From contig OZ026833.1 in assembly GCA_964023205.1 (NCBI GenBank), positions 6,474,138-6,538,137 on the forward strand: DNA of 64,000 bases, written 5' to 3'. This document shows, piece after piece, positions 34,346-47,900 of the stretch; the stretch's first letter is position 1; every line of letters starts with the position of its first letter. Under the pieces are notes generated by a model. That model did no database searches. It saw only the letters and a list, made by a program, of their open reading frames with translations, and was not told where the DNA came from. The translations under genes were made by a program, and so were the position numbers. Source of the DNA: Lutraria lutraria (lineage: Eukaryota; Mollusca; Bivalvia; Venerida; Mactridae).

Positions 34346-35514
34346 CGGTAGTACAAACAAATTGAGTTTGGGTGACTCTAGGGTTAGGACTCTTTTTTCA
34401 ACCGGAGTCACTTAAAAATGTCCATAAGTGGATTTATTAGGCTAAAATCGAGTTTATGTGGCTAAATTTTAACAAATTTTAACATGGGAAAGCCACTTAA
34501 GTATCCTATTGTTAGTACGTCCGTGCCTCTAATGGTACCATGATATACATTTTTTGTATCTTATAGTTTCGCGTCTTAAATAAGTTGTAAGTACAATAAT
34601 CTTATTTCCCAATTGTTGTACGATACACCATACACGTAACGCATGCATTATAAGATAGACGTATAGGTAATTTAAATACCTCAACATACTTAATACAAAA
34701 TTATGTAAAAAAAATTCCATTGCAATTGTATGAAATACGGGAGTGTTTGAAAGGATGTAATACATAGAAAGATACTTTATCACGCTTTAGAAAAAACTGA
34801 GACCTTGTTTTTTCTTCCTTAATGTTTCCCTAGTCACAGTTATGCGTATTGATGTATTAAGGACACATACATCACGGTTATATAGTTACACGTCTCTGGC
34901 AATACTAGTACTCGAACTGTAGGTTGGACGGTGACATTTATTTACAAAAAGAAAAACAACTAACAAAAGCTGATTCAAACAAAAATTGTGGCGCCGTCAA
35001 AATATTGCCCTATAAGTAGACCATACTAATCGTGAATTCTGATGACATTAAATATACTTCCGGTTGTGAGATTTTAGGTTAGTGTTCCTAATAAAATCAA
35101 TGAAATATCATTTATCGATTTTATGAAGCTTTTCAATCGTGTATCAGTCAACTGTATAAGTGGTTGTTGCAGTGAGTGAGTCAAATACTGAAGTGCACGC
35201 TATGTAAGATATGACAAAATACGATATAATTCTACATATGTTTGTAACGAGATACATATATGTATAAGTTACTTAATAAAAATATGTTCTGTTCTGTGAT
35301 TGCAGAAAAAATCTCAATTAGGATCGATTCTAGTTTTTTTACGTAGGAATTGTTAAACTCTTAACGAAATGAAATTTACATATTTAAAACGGTTATGTCG
35401 ATATGTTTGCATGGACAACCCGACAAATTTGTAGCTAAATGATTTTTGTTTTACAGCTATATTTTTTTCAGTTAGTATACGGCCGATTCGACTAACAAGT
35501 TTCCCTGGACGGTA

Positions 35515-35685
35515 TTTAACCTGTTCTAACTTATCTCCACATTATGGAGGTAAGTCGACATTTTTGTCAAATTTTCAAGGAAGGTTAGGACCTGTCTTTA
35601 ACGGAAGTCGAACCCAGATCGCTGGGTAAGGCGTTGAAATCCAGCGTGCACTAATCACTGGACCACGACTGCGGCTTGTGAAATG
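35515..35685 (-). mobile_element. tRNA-derived SINE, minus strand
   Basis: Read on the minus strand: GTCGTGGTCCAGTGATTAGT, GCACGCTGG, then B-box-like GGGTTCGACTTCC and ACAGGTCCTAACC. The remainder towards 35515 resembles the SINE body. Not a functional tRNA. Confidence 0.6.
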
Positions 35686-35689
35686 TACA

Positions 35690-37200
35690 ACCGACTTCTT
35701 ATAATGACATAATTAGCATGTACTGTTACAGATAAACAGCTGAATATGGTGTATCATACACATGGTGTTTTCATGGACAGCAAACAGCCAAAGATAGGAG
35801 AAATTCTTGCGGTTTGCTGATTTGTAATATTTTCTAACCAAGTACCCGGATTTAGCGGGAAAAAAACGAATCAAGCCCGTAATTTAGTTATAATCGTTAT
35901 TCAAAAGGATTGTGTCGTTTTATCTGCGCAATTAAAGCGACGTAAAATAAAACATATATGTTTATTTTAGTAAACTATGTGCTAAAATAAAAATAGTAAA
36001 ATAAAAAAAATATATTTCAAACATTATTCTTAAGTTCCTAACCCTTTCTACTTTTGCATAAAATGAACCGTTGAATTTCACAATATGACTAAATATGGTA
36101 TGAATGTATAGTACCTGCATTACTGACCATTCGCGCGTGTACATGTATACATTTAAACCATTCACGCAAGTATACCCGCCGTGACGTCAAAAAGAACGTA
36201 TAAAAAGATTTAAATAGTTTTTGACAAGCTTATCAAATTTTAAACCCTCAAACCCTATGTTAGTTAATCATTATTTCTATTACAAAAATATTGGTATATC
36301 GTGTTTTTATCAATTCGTAAAACTGTAGCCTTTATCGAGCGTATTGGTGCGTTACGGGTGGCCGGTCATACACTGCTTTACTTGTGTGACCAATTTAAAT
36401 GGATAGAAAACTTCGTCTCACGATTTCGAACTAATTATAAACGCTGATTCATGTACCGTGACTTATTTATTTGTCTTCTTTTACATTTTCAAGTACAGAT
36501 GACCGAAAGGAACCAGATTTAGAACATGTTTAATTCATAGAATCGGTGTATATTTAGAATAAACTAAGGAGTTATAAAATCAGTACGTTAGAATACAATA
36601 TCAGAAGGAAGTCGAGCATTGAATGCGTGAAGTTTAACTATTACTGACGTAATTGTCTATCTACTTACTATATACCAGGTAAAGAAATGCTTATTTATTT
36701 ATTTATCAATTAACTTATAACTTATTTTTTATTCATTTATTTATCTTTACTATGGATGTAAAATATTGTATATATATTATGGCAATTTTTTCAAGTCGTT
36801 ATATAATTAATTTACGAGTATGTATAACTTAATATATTGTAACATTATTTTATGATTTGTTTTATTAAGTTTAAAACTATGTCTATGTAGCGAAATTTTG
36901 TATTCTCAAAGACGCTGTTGGATTTTTGTTCTGTTAATTTTACTCTTGATTTTTTTTTGTTTCGCCTGTCTTGCAATTGTTTGACTAACTATTTAGCTTT
37001 ATACATGTATATACATTATATATACTAGTATACAATTTCTATACATCGATTTCTTTTAACGGTGTATAAATGATTAGTATGAATCAAAGACCTACACATA
37101 CATATGTAATGTAATGTAATGTATAGGTCTTTGGTATGAATCGATTAAGGTATTGTTAGCAGTTCTCCTATTTACTTAAAACGTAAACATCATTTAATGT
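35690..37200. other. intergenic, no gene seen
   Basis: AT-rich. A small inverted repeat at 37086-37133 (AAAGACCTACACATAC against TATAGGTCTTTGG) is the only structure noted. Confidence 0.4.
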
Positions 37201-37639
37201 CTTTAGTATTGATTTAGTTTTAAAACAGTAAAACCTCGCATTATTGAATACAAATCGACCCAGTCTGGAAGTGTTTATGGACGAATTAGTATGTGTCGAA
37301 TGCGAGCAATACTTTGTTTTGTTACACAGTAAAATCAATTAATAACCGGACACTTAATGAAGTCCGGACCGAGGTCCGGTTTGCATGGGATTTACTGCAT
37401 CATGATAAAAATGGACTCTTGAAATTAGATTATAAACAACAATAATATCGCATTGAGCGACCATCTTAATTTTTGGACCACTTAAAACGTACATTTTTGA
37501 CCGGTTTTCAGATTATTTTCTACAATTCAACATGATACTATACAGTAAGAGTATATCAATATAAAGAGCGTTTATTTCCGGACCCGAAGTGGGTCTAATT
37601 ATCACGGTTTTATTGCATACTATAATATTATATCTTTTA

Positions 37640-37826
37640 TGGTCAAACCTATGAACAAAGGCACCCATGGGAAAAACTAAATGCGTCCTTCATTGAGAGT
37701 CGACCTTCATCAGTCGAAGGTCATTTCGTTTTTGAGAAAAATAAAAAACGATTTATCAAAGAATAGCCCCTAATCACAGGATGGCCTTCATTCGGAGATG
37801 GTCATTATTAACACAGGCATGACTGC
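37640..37826. mobile_element. decayed MITE (family B)
   Basis: GGTCAAACCTATGAACAAAG at the left and TTCGGAGATGGTCATTATTA, ACACAGGCATGACTGCC at the right match the ends of the element at 39871-40029. The terminal repeats are degraded. Confidence 0.55.
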
Positions 37827-38454
37827 CTCTATGATTTTGTCCATATTTTGCTTTAACCATAGATGATCTGTTAATATGTCATATTATAAGTTTTATGACC
37901 AAGATAAAGGTATGGATAACTTGATAATGTAGAACAACTTCTACACCGCCCTTCATTGTTTCATTCCGCCTATTTCAATTGTAATAAAATACAAACTGTA
38001 TAAGGTATATTTAATCTTTCAAAATGACGTTCGAGGCTCTTTTTCTTTTCTATCATATGTATCATTGTATCTATCGTCCTATTGTATTTCAAATAGACGA
38101 CATTGTGTTTTATGGTATTTTTTTAAATTTTCTTCAAACATCTCTACTTTTTGTTGTTAAGTGATAGTTTTGTGGCGTTTAACATGCAAGGAGATATGCG
38201 GACACCATTTTGAGACAAGTTTAACCATCGCTTCCTAAATATGGCTATCCCGGATCGTGTTTTTTTTCAGTCATAGGACAATAAGACTGTCGTTTCTAAT
38301 CCGCTTTACACAAACAGTGTTGCATTCTTATGCCATTCATACAATCATGTTGGTTTGTTGTATTAATTTTTATCTGTTTTCGGAATTCTCTTTCGATGTC
38401 AATTTAAGCATTATTTGTCCCCATGTACTTTGTTTTTAAATGTATTGTGGCTTA

Positions 38455-38660
38455 TTTACGCCATGTCGTATTTTCGCTTTTTCGCTACGAACTGCGAAGA
38501 CAAAAGAGGTGCGACATTATGACACATAAAATATGTCGTGTCTTTGCTATTTTGCCACGAAAGTGCGAAAAACAAATTCAGACTTTGTCGTCCGTGGCGC
38601 AAATCAGCGACCAAATATATGACTCAATTGTTCCATTTTTTTTAAGCCCGTATCCCGATT
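38455..38660. repeat. imperfect direct repeat upstream of the protease gene
   Basis: Two diverged copies of a GC-richer block: ATGTCGTATTTTCGC ... ACGAACTGCGAAGAC and ATGTCGTGTCTTTGC ... CACGAAAGTGCGAAAA. They lie just upstream of the first coding exon. The function is unknown. Confidence 0.5.
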
Positions 38661-38850
38661 TTTGACACGCAAAAAGTCACGTCTGTTCTAGACAGCAAAT
38701 ATATGTGCTTTAAAGTAATAAGTCTATAGGCATCGCATTGTGTGTAATAATTGAGTTATTTTTACTTTCAGGCACCGTTCTGTTTGCTGAAGAATACAAA
38801 TATTATTACCTACGAAGATATTATTTCGTCACGCGTGACGTCATTAGAAT

Positions 38851-38947
38851 ATGATGGACAGATGCGTGCTTTCATTCCTGGTGTTGGTAACCGGATGTTG
38901 CCTTATTCATGGTTTGCCGAGATTCGAACTTGATGATAGTACAAATG
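38851..38947 (+). CDS. protease exon 1: signal peptide
   Basis: Starts [20 protein letters not shown]: a hydrophobic core followed by G-LPRF, a classic signal peptide cleaved near residue 21. It ends phase 1 at donor GTAAGA. A second ATG follows directly. An acceptor TTTACTTTCAG at 38771 suggests the exon begins at 38772 with a 5' UTR part. Intron 1 is 7.8 kb. Confidence 0.8.
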
Positions 38948-41900
38948 GTAAGAAATATGAAGAATTGTTAATTAACTATCTAATATTAGAGGGGCGAGTT
39001 AAGACTGAGAAAACGGCACTCAATACAAAAGAGTTGTCGGCAAACGAGTAAAAAAGTCGGCACAAACGGACAAAACTCGGTAATACTGGATTCCATGCAA
39101 AAAACTCGGCATTATATGGAATCAAGTAATGCGGGGATTCATTGGTTGTTGAAACTCGCCAAAAGACGAGTGAAGGCATACGAAATAACGAGTATTAGAT
39201 AGTTATTAATAAAATACTTACTAATTAGGGATAATTCATATTGGGCAAGTTTTTTATCCTCGGTCAACTGTATTGGACTTCGACATAACTTCGCTCAGAC
39301 CAACACAGCAAACCTCGGACAAATAACTCGGCCTGTACGAATTTTTCTAAATAGTATATTATTATATGTAAATTAATATTATGGCCGCTCAGTTAAACGC
39401 GTATCAGAATCAGGTACCCTTTTTCATGACATATACAAAAAACTGATCATATTTCACTCAATCAGTGGATGAGTATAGCATTTGTTTTTATTGCCATGGC
39501 AACACTAATAGAGCTTTAAGAATCACGTTTTCTTCAAATACAATGAATAGTTAACCTACAATGAGAGTTTGGACAAAACTTGTCACAGGGCCATTTATGG
39601 CCCCTAGTGAACCTACCCCTTTATGTAGGACCTCATTCGTAACAACGGCATTTATCATATTCATCACAATAATACATACATGTGCTTGATTTATGCTACA
39701 TAATTGACCATCTTTGCAACACGAAGTCTTGCTGCATTTATACATTGTCCGAATTTCTTGTCCTAAGCAATGTTCGCATTTTATTTGAAATTTGGAAAAC
39801 ATTTCTTATGAAATGTGCCGAAGACATGATCATATATTTATCAAAATGTTCATACTAACTCTAAATTATACAGTCAAACCTGTGAACAAAGGCCATCCTT
39901 CGGAAAGATATAACGTGACCTTTATAGACAGATGGACTTTATTTGGATGTAATAAAATACAGCTGAAAAAACAGCCTTTCTTAACAGGATGGCCTTTATT
40001 CGGAGTTGACCACTAACACAGGTTGACTGTATATGTTTACATTGCCCTAATGTACTTCGGATGGCTTAGTGTTAACAGAAAAAAACTTTGAGCCGTCTCA
40101 TGACCATCTAATGTCAATACTGGTTGCAAGTACACATGTATCCGTTGACCGGTCGTTGGATGTCTAAATCTTGAAATATATCAATATTTCTTTTAAGACG
40201 CAATATGTTTGAAACGAATTATTGCATGTCGATGACTGGTATGCTTTTATTGGCCCTTTGTTCAAATCAGTCCATTCGAACACAATTCACGTAGCTTCAC
40301 ATGCTTCCACAAAATTTACATAACTTAATAAATGATAATGCATGTTATAAATCATGTTTTGAATGAACACATTCAAATAGCATTCATGCTAACTGAATGC
40401 CTTCAAAGGGTACTGTTTCATATAAATATTTAGTATCGATAACCATCTTTAAATGCAGTCAAACAAATGTTTATTTTACATGAACAAACACAAATTTGTT
40501 AAACATTTTATAATAGGGGTTGCTAAACTCTTCCGGGTTGGCTGTTAGAAATAATCATTTGGAGCATTGCTCTAAACTTTAAATCGTATGCGAGCCCTTT
40601 TTTGGCCCATTTTCTAAGAGGGTTTGGTAAATAGAACTCGGGGTCGAAAGTTCGAGTCTTGGAGGCGGAATTCTCTGTGTGGCGATTTAGCCGAAGAAAT
40701 TATGTCTAAGATAATTAGTTCTCATCGCTAATTCGAGCCTTTATCGTCGTGACTTGGATTCGAACCCGGACCGCCTGGGTATAAGTCCAGCTCACAAACA
40801 ACTGGACCACGACCGCGGTCCTGCAAAGAGCCGTGAATAGTGAAGGAAAAATGATTTATTGGTTTATTCGATTTAAACACGTTGATGAAACAAATTGGTG
40901 TGAATTGGAAAATTATACAATAGCTCTCTTTATATATATGAATGTATAAATGAATAACTACATTTTGTATTTCAACTGCATAATTATCAATATTAACTTT
41001 ATTTATTGTAAAAACAGCTTTCAAAGTAAAATTGGTTAGTTTTTTTCAAAACGAGTAATTTGTGATAAAAAATAATGATATAAAGTTCACATTCCCCATA
41101 ATCACGGCTACGCCAACATTTGAGGAGTCATGATTTAATGATGTGAAGCAGGTTTCTTTTATAAAAAATGTCTATTTTAAGTTAATCGAATTGCTTAATA
41201 TAGTGCAAAAAAGAGAAATACATTGATAAATGTAACCAAATATACCATAAAAGCTTCGTCATTACAGAATACCTTTTTGAATTCACAATACAGTAAAACT
41301 GTGAGCAAAGGTCACAAATGGAAATATAAAACAACCTTTATTGACAGGTGGCCTTTATTTGAAGGTTTTTAGTTTTAAATTAATAATGGCGTTTTATGAG
41401 GAATTGCCTTTATACAAAGGCTGGCCGTTATTCGGAGATGGCCGCTAAAACAGGCTTGACTGTAGTTTATTTTGCAGTTTATCTTTAAGAAAGTAAAATA
41501 TTTGTTTGTGCTTGTTTTACAAAACACTCGTCATGTATGTTTACGTTTATGTTTGCGTGAATTCTGATTATCAAAATGTACATCATTGTTGACCAAAACT
41601 TGACGTTTTCAATTTCGCTATAAACAAACCACACCCAGTGTCTGATAGCCAAACTTGTTATAACTTATCATAACAGAATTCTAATTATATTCAAACCATC
41701 AACATGATTTTTTTCAATGGTGTCATGAAAATTTAGCTTGTTTATATGGAAATTTGTTAGGTGTATCGACCGCCGCATGTAACTGAAAAATTGTTGGATA
41801 CGGTGTTCAACCCAAATAGATAAATAAATTGTTTATAATGGAAATTACAAATGTATATGCATATTTAAATATGTTTGTTGTCACATGACAAAATAAGATA

Positions 41901-44900
41901 TTTTGCATTTTGTTTGTTGTATGTATGCATACGTGAGTTAGTGAATATATGTTCTGTTCTTCAGATAAACCTGACTTGTTTACTACATGCTGAACCGCTT
42001 TTTGTTAATGTCGCGAAAACATACGACGGACTATGGTACGGAAGACTGTTCGTGACTTTCTTATAATTCATTATTCTAAATTCAGCAGTTATTTTTCTTA
42101 AGAAAAAGTTAGGACCCACGCACCACGTAACGGAGTTAGTATAGAATGAGTAAAGAATGAGTATATAATTTATATAGAATGAGTATACAAAATATGAAAG
42201 TATGAGTTAGGTTAAAACTTCACAGTCATATCAACACAAAAATGTTTCAAATGCTTTCAAGAACTAATTATGAATAAAGTAATGAACCATGTTTTTATGA
42301 AATTTTATTCCGAAATGACAAAAATAGTATGAAAGAGTACGACAAAGCGTGAAATATAATATTCTGAATAAGCATTTATCTTCTTGAATACATGTTTGTA
42401 AAATCCACAGTCATCGACATCCTGCAATGTCATGAACATATGTACATGTATGCATATCCTCATATATGTATTAACTAATAATAAACAATACACAATAGAC
42501 ACATAAATAACCTATCATAATCATGTCGACATATTTTTATTAAACAGCATACCTTTATAGTACATTAATTTCACCCAGCATGAAAGCATTGTCATAAATC
42601 TAGTCAATTTAAACATAATAGAGGTGAAAATTGAGTCATATATTTGCCATAAATATACCTGTATATCATTATCTAACTATTTTAAGCGAACCGGACCTTT
42701 GAACATTATTTTCTGGAACAGCGGGTACCGTCTCAATACCGACTAATATAATCCTCACCAAAATAACTCTTTCCTCTTTATGTCCCACACCCGTCTATTA
42801 CTTGCATCGTAAGTCAAATTAAATGAAAATTAAATTTTATTCCTATGTACTCCAATGCCCATTTCTTCGTTAAAGCAAACTACAGCTTTCTGCTTCGTCA
42901 TATAAGTTTACATTTAAATTGCTTGTCTAAATAAATCAGTTTCTGTGCTTACTAAAAACGATGGATGACATATAAGTGTAATGTACAAGTGTTTCGTTGA
43001 TAGAAAAAATATATGGAAACTTATACAAAACAAAACAATATTCCTCCCGACCAAATATAACACAATATTTAATAATAAGAACATGAAGCAAATCAACTTT
43101 CGTTTTGGTCATTATAAAATATTTTACAAAACATTATTTGTTGTTTGATCAATTTCAAATATTTTGATTGACACCAACCAATCAATATCGCCTCTCCTGA
43201 CCGATATCAACCAATCATATGACCTCTACTGACTGATATCAACTAATCATATGACCTCTCCTGACTGATATCAACCAATCATATCGCCTCTCCTGACTGA
43301 TATCAACTAATCATATTGCCTCTCCTGACTGATATCAACCAATCATATCGCCTCTCCTGACTGACAACAACCAATCATATCTCCTCCTGACAACCAATCA
43401 ATATCGCCTCTCCTGACTGATATCAACCAATCATATCGCCTCTCCTGTCTGATATCAACCAATCAGATCGCCTCTCCTGACTGATATCAGCCATTCATAT
43501 CGCCTCTCCAGACTGATATTAACCAATCATATCGCCGCAGTGTGTGTTTTATCATTTTTATGCAATATAGAATACTTGAAACAAGAACAGTATATTTTAG
43601 AGGTTCGAGTTAAGGGCCAGATAAACCGTGTGTTTCTTGTTCCGTATCACACCTTGCGATGCTTTGATAATACAAAGTTTGCTAATGGCCCCTAATTGCA
43701 ACTTTACTTTTACATTAAGGATATTTCTACTTCCATTATATCCTCAAATGGGGGCACTATCCAAAAGTAAAACTATGGTAAATAGGGTCGTGACTATTTT
43801 CAATTTGGTGAGATCAAATTAGACATGACAAACCAAATTAAGACATGATAAGTTATTATGTTACCAGTTAACATAATAAATAATTATGAAAGCCGACCTT
43901 GTAAAAGTTGATCGCAGTACGCCCTAAAATCCATGACCTCATTCACCAGTGTCACAGTTTGTAACTTACATTATATATACTGTATTTTCGTCAGGCTCAA
44001 TTTTTGTGTTTTTTACTAAAATGGCTATTTCATTGGGACGTAAATTCGTGGACTTTGACTTTTGAAAAGAAATACCTTATATCTGCATTTAAATTCGTGG
44101 AAATTGATTTCGTGGATGAGTCGACCCACGAAATTAAATCCCCAACGAAAATTATTGATTCCACAGTATGTAAATATATACAAATTTATGAATATTTTTA
44201 GTTCGCTTGTTAAAGATACAGTAAAACCTCGAAGCTTAGACGACATTGTGGGCATTACATAGAACGTGTTTCATAGTTACTTGGTCGAATTATCAAGTTG
44301 AAATATATGGGATATACACTCAAACCAACTTATAAACCGCCAGTTCGTAAACTGAAATTTCTCGGAAATTATGCGACAGAGATTTCAGAAATTTTGCATA
44401 CAATAATTTTATTAAATTACCCGTAATTTAACACTATTTGATTGCATATTCTCTTGCACATTTACCCATGCGAAACGTATACTTCGTTATCGATTATATT
44501 GCTCGTGAATCCCGTGCATTCAATGAAAATTAAGTCAGCATATTTCAATCGCTTCGGTGTTCTATACGCTATCATAAAAACATAAAACATGACCCGCATG
44601 ACTGAAGAAGAAAGCGGCAGAGCAGTGGAAATGTTGGAGACCGGCGTTCCTTTGAGACAGGTGCCGTCCTCCAAGTTTCGATTATGAATTTTGGTTATCA
44701 TTTGTTTGAAAAAAATGTCTAATTAACGATTACAAGCATTTAATAAACTTTCAATATCATTACAGAAATAAAAATAGTTTTTGCTTTATACTTTCAATAA
44801 TCAATTTTATCCAATAATATCAGGTGGCGGTTTATAAGTTGGTTTGAGTGTATAAACCTGTCAGTAATTCAGTCCTATTCAATTTCACTCAGTTTTGTTC

Positions 44901-47900
44901 TGATTCTACGCATTCTATTTTGTTTTATTCTTTTGTATTCTGTTCTGTTCAATACTGTTATTTTATATTCTGTTCTGTTTCTGTGTTAAACTTTTATATT
45001 CTATTCAGTTCTATACTGTTTAGTTTTATTCTATTTTGTATAATTTTTATATATTTTATTCTGTTCTGCACTGTTCTATTATATTCTATTCTGTTATATT
45101 TTAATGCATGTAAATTCTATTCTATTCTGTTATGTTATTTTGTGATCTGCCTATCTCTTATACACAGTAAGTTTGTAAATCGACTTAGAATCAATGACTT
45201 AACATATAGCAACACAAATCTAAACCTAAATCAGTAATTGAATTAAAAGAATTTAAAACAATGGCCAAAATATCAAACCTTTTTATCACATTTTGTTAAA
45301 CGTGATTTGAATTGTTCATGAGTAAACAGAACCGTTCCGTGCTAATACATACATTCAATCTATTCCAGTACAAGCTTATTACGTACACTGTTACGAAATA
45401 ATTTCAGTTTTTTATGCTAAACACAATGTACACACCTTTCTACCCTTTGAATCCGTTTTAAATGGTACGTCATATCGCAGTAAAGGGGGAGATTTTACAA
45501 CAAAAACTACTATGTAATAAGATATATGTTTAAAATGAAAATTGAGAACTTCTTTATGTACTGTCACGATTTGATCTAAATTGTTCGTGATAATGATCTG
45601 TGTGTGATATACCGACGTGGAGAGCAATTTATTTAAATTAGTCTTGTTTTCTGATCCAAAATATCCCATTTTAGTAACTTTCACAATTTCACATGTATGT
45701 ATGTGTGTATGTTTGAAAATATAATTTGAAATAAAGTTTAAACTAACCATGTCACTTTTAAGTTTATGATTATTTAAAGAAATTATTGGAATCTCCGTAC
45801 CATCTTCAAATAAAAACAGGTGGGGTTCCAGAAGGTCACGGAGGGCTCGCGTGTATTATATCTATAGTGGGATGGTGGGTTTGGGTAAATTTTGTCTGAA
45901 AGGGTCGAACGGGCTCTGTTTATTTCAAATTAAAATTAATTACACATATCTATTTTAAGCCGTATTATCTTTTTATTGATATTTTGAAATCCGAAGATAA
46001 TAATGAATTAAAACACATCTTCCAATTAACGTTGATAAAAGATCAGAGAAAAGAAAAAAGTCTTACTAAAAAAATCATTGTCTCACAAGACACTACTTTG
46101 TTGTTGTTGTTGTTGTATTCTTATGGCAAACTTTTAACAATATTCGTAAAAATGACAATGTATGCAAATATGCATCAATATTTTAATAAATAAATCAAAT
46201 GAAGCTCGTCGCCGTAATATTTACTATGTTGCTAACCTCGAGATCGACTGTACTAATTGTATACAATGCAAAATTAGATATTCCGAAAGTTACACTTTGT
46301 ATGGATATAAAAGCCCTGTTCTCTTGTATCTTATCTGCATCTGTCTACCCCCTCTCCCCCTCTCTACCCTCTCTCCCCCCTCTTTCTCTCTCCCCCCTCT
46401 CTTCCCCCCCCCCCCCCCCTCTCTCTCTGGGGCGGCTCTGAAATTACCGAGGCTGTCGAATGAGCGTTAAATAACAGATAAATAAATAACTAAGTAATAA
46501 AAGAAAAAAAGAAAAAAATACTGTATGCGATATTTTCAATAGGAAGCCGGAATCGCAAGCGCCAGTTCTAGTTAACATTCGTAGAAGGAAGTCTTAGACG
46601 AAATACCTGCGGTTGCTTTCGAGACACTATGTTCATTTTAGAAAACGTTAAAACACAATAAAACTACAGTCAAAAATGGAAATGAAAATGTTGAAGTTTT
46701 AATGATGTAATATTTGGCTTACTTTCAGTTGAAGTTCAGAGCAGAATACCGGAAGCCGAAGGTTCAAGAACCCGTCGATCTGTTAATGAATTTCCCGCCA
46801 AAATTAGCGTGGACTTTTTGTCCGGAGATTTGAAAACCGATTTGAACCTGGAACTTTTGGATATATCAGATGACGTCCCAGTGTTGTTGCAGAGAGACAC
46901 GATTAGACAATACAGGGTAGATGCCAAGGAGGTATATATAGTTCAATATTAAAATACAAGAAATGTGGATGCCCGCAACGCCCGCCGACACTCGTCAATC
47001 TAATAACAATGGCAGTATTTTCCTGAATAATACAGTCATGGACACCGACAGCCAATCTTTACGAATTCGAACCCTGGCAGAGTATTGCTGTAATACCATT
47101 CATAATATCTCGGTGTTCCTAAGGCTGTTAAAAAGCTGTATCGAAAATAAAAAATTGATTGATTGATGATTTTTTTCCAGATATAGTTGTAGGTATTTGC
47201 GTTAAATTGCTAGAGGAATAATCCAACATTAGAATCATCATCTTTAAATTTCAGGCGGTTGCATTTTACGAAGATAAAGGACACGGTGCGGCCATAATGG
47301 TGTCCCATGACAAGAACGATACTTCCGGTGACGTCTTTAATTACGTAAGTTCCGGTTAGATGTTTTGTCTGCTCAATTGCCAATAAAATTGACTAATAAG
47401 CCATTCCAGTGACATTTTAACTCTCAAAGATTCCAAGTTATAAACAGGACTGTGTATCACTTTGATACGTACACGTGATATGTGTAAAAAGGTGTGCAGT
47501 ATATATCGCGATACGGGTAAAAAGGTAGACAGTATATATCGCGATACGAATGAAATGATAGTCAGTACATTTCACGATACACAATTATATATATGTGATA
47601 CGGAGAAAACGACGCGTAGTACATTGAACGCGATACGGGTAAAACGATACGCAGTGTATATCGCGATACGTAGGTACTTTAGAATCGTATTTTAATGGAC
47701 ATAGACGAATGGTCTCAAGAACCAAAGCCAAGACTTAACAAATCGTTAACAAGTCGATCAACATTGTACTTACTAACATGTATTTATCTTCATAAGTAAA
47801 ATATATTTGGCTTAATGGCTTCTAATAAAGACCCGTTTCGACTTTTGTACCAAACGTTTTATGTGTGTTAAATTGCCCAGAAAATAGCACTACGATATTT

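Larger units (their letters stand above)
38948..46728 (+). other. intron 1 of the protease gene
   Basis: It holds MITEs (39871, 41291), a minus-strand SINE (40735), a 32-bp array (43165), a Tc1-type deleted element (44317), TTCTG/TTCTA low-complexity sequence (about 44868-45145) and a SINE tail with a C/T run (46300-46495). No extra in-phase exon was recognised, but one could be missed. Confidence 0.6.

Noticed and set aside
41875..42066. 63-codon ORF in intron 1 as a missing prodomain exon
   Set aside because: The possible acceptor does not give a product that fits the prodomain, and exons 1 and 2 already join in phase.
44848..45237. 129-codon Phe/Ser-rich ORF
   Set aside because: It is the TTCTG/TTCTA low-complexity tract in intron 1.
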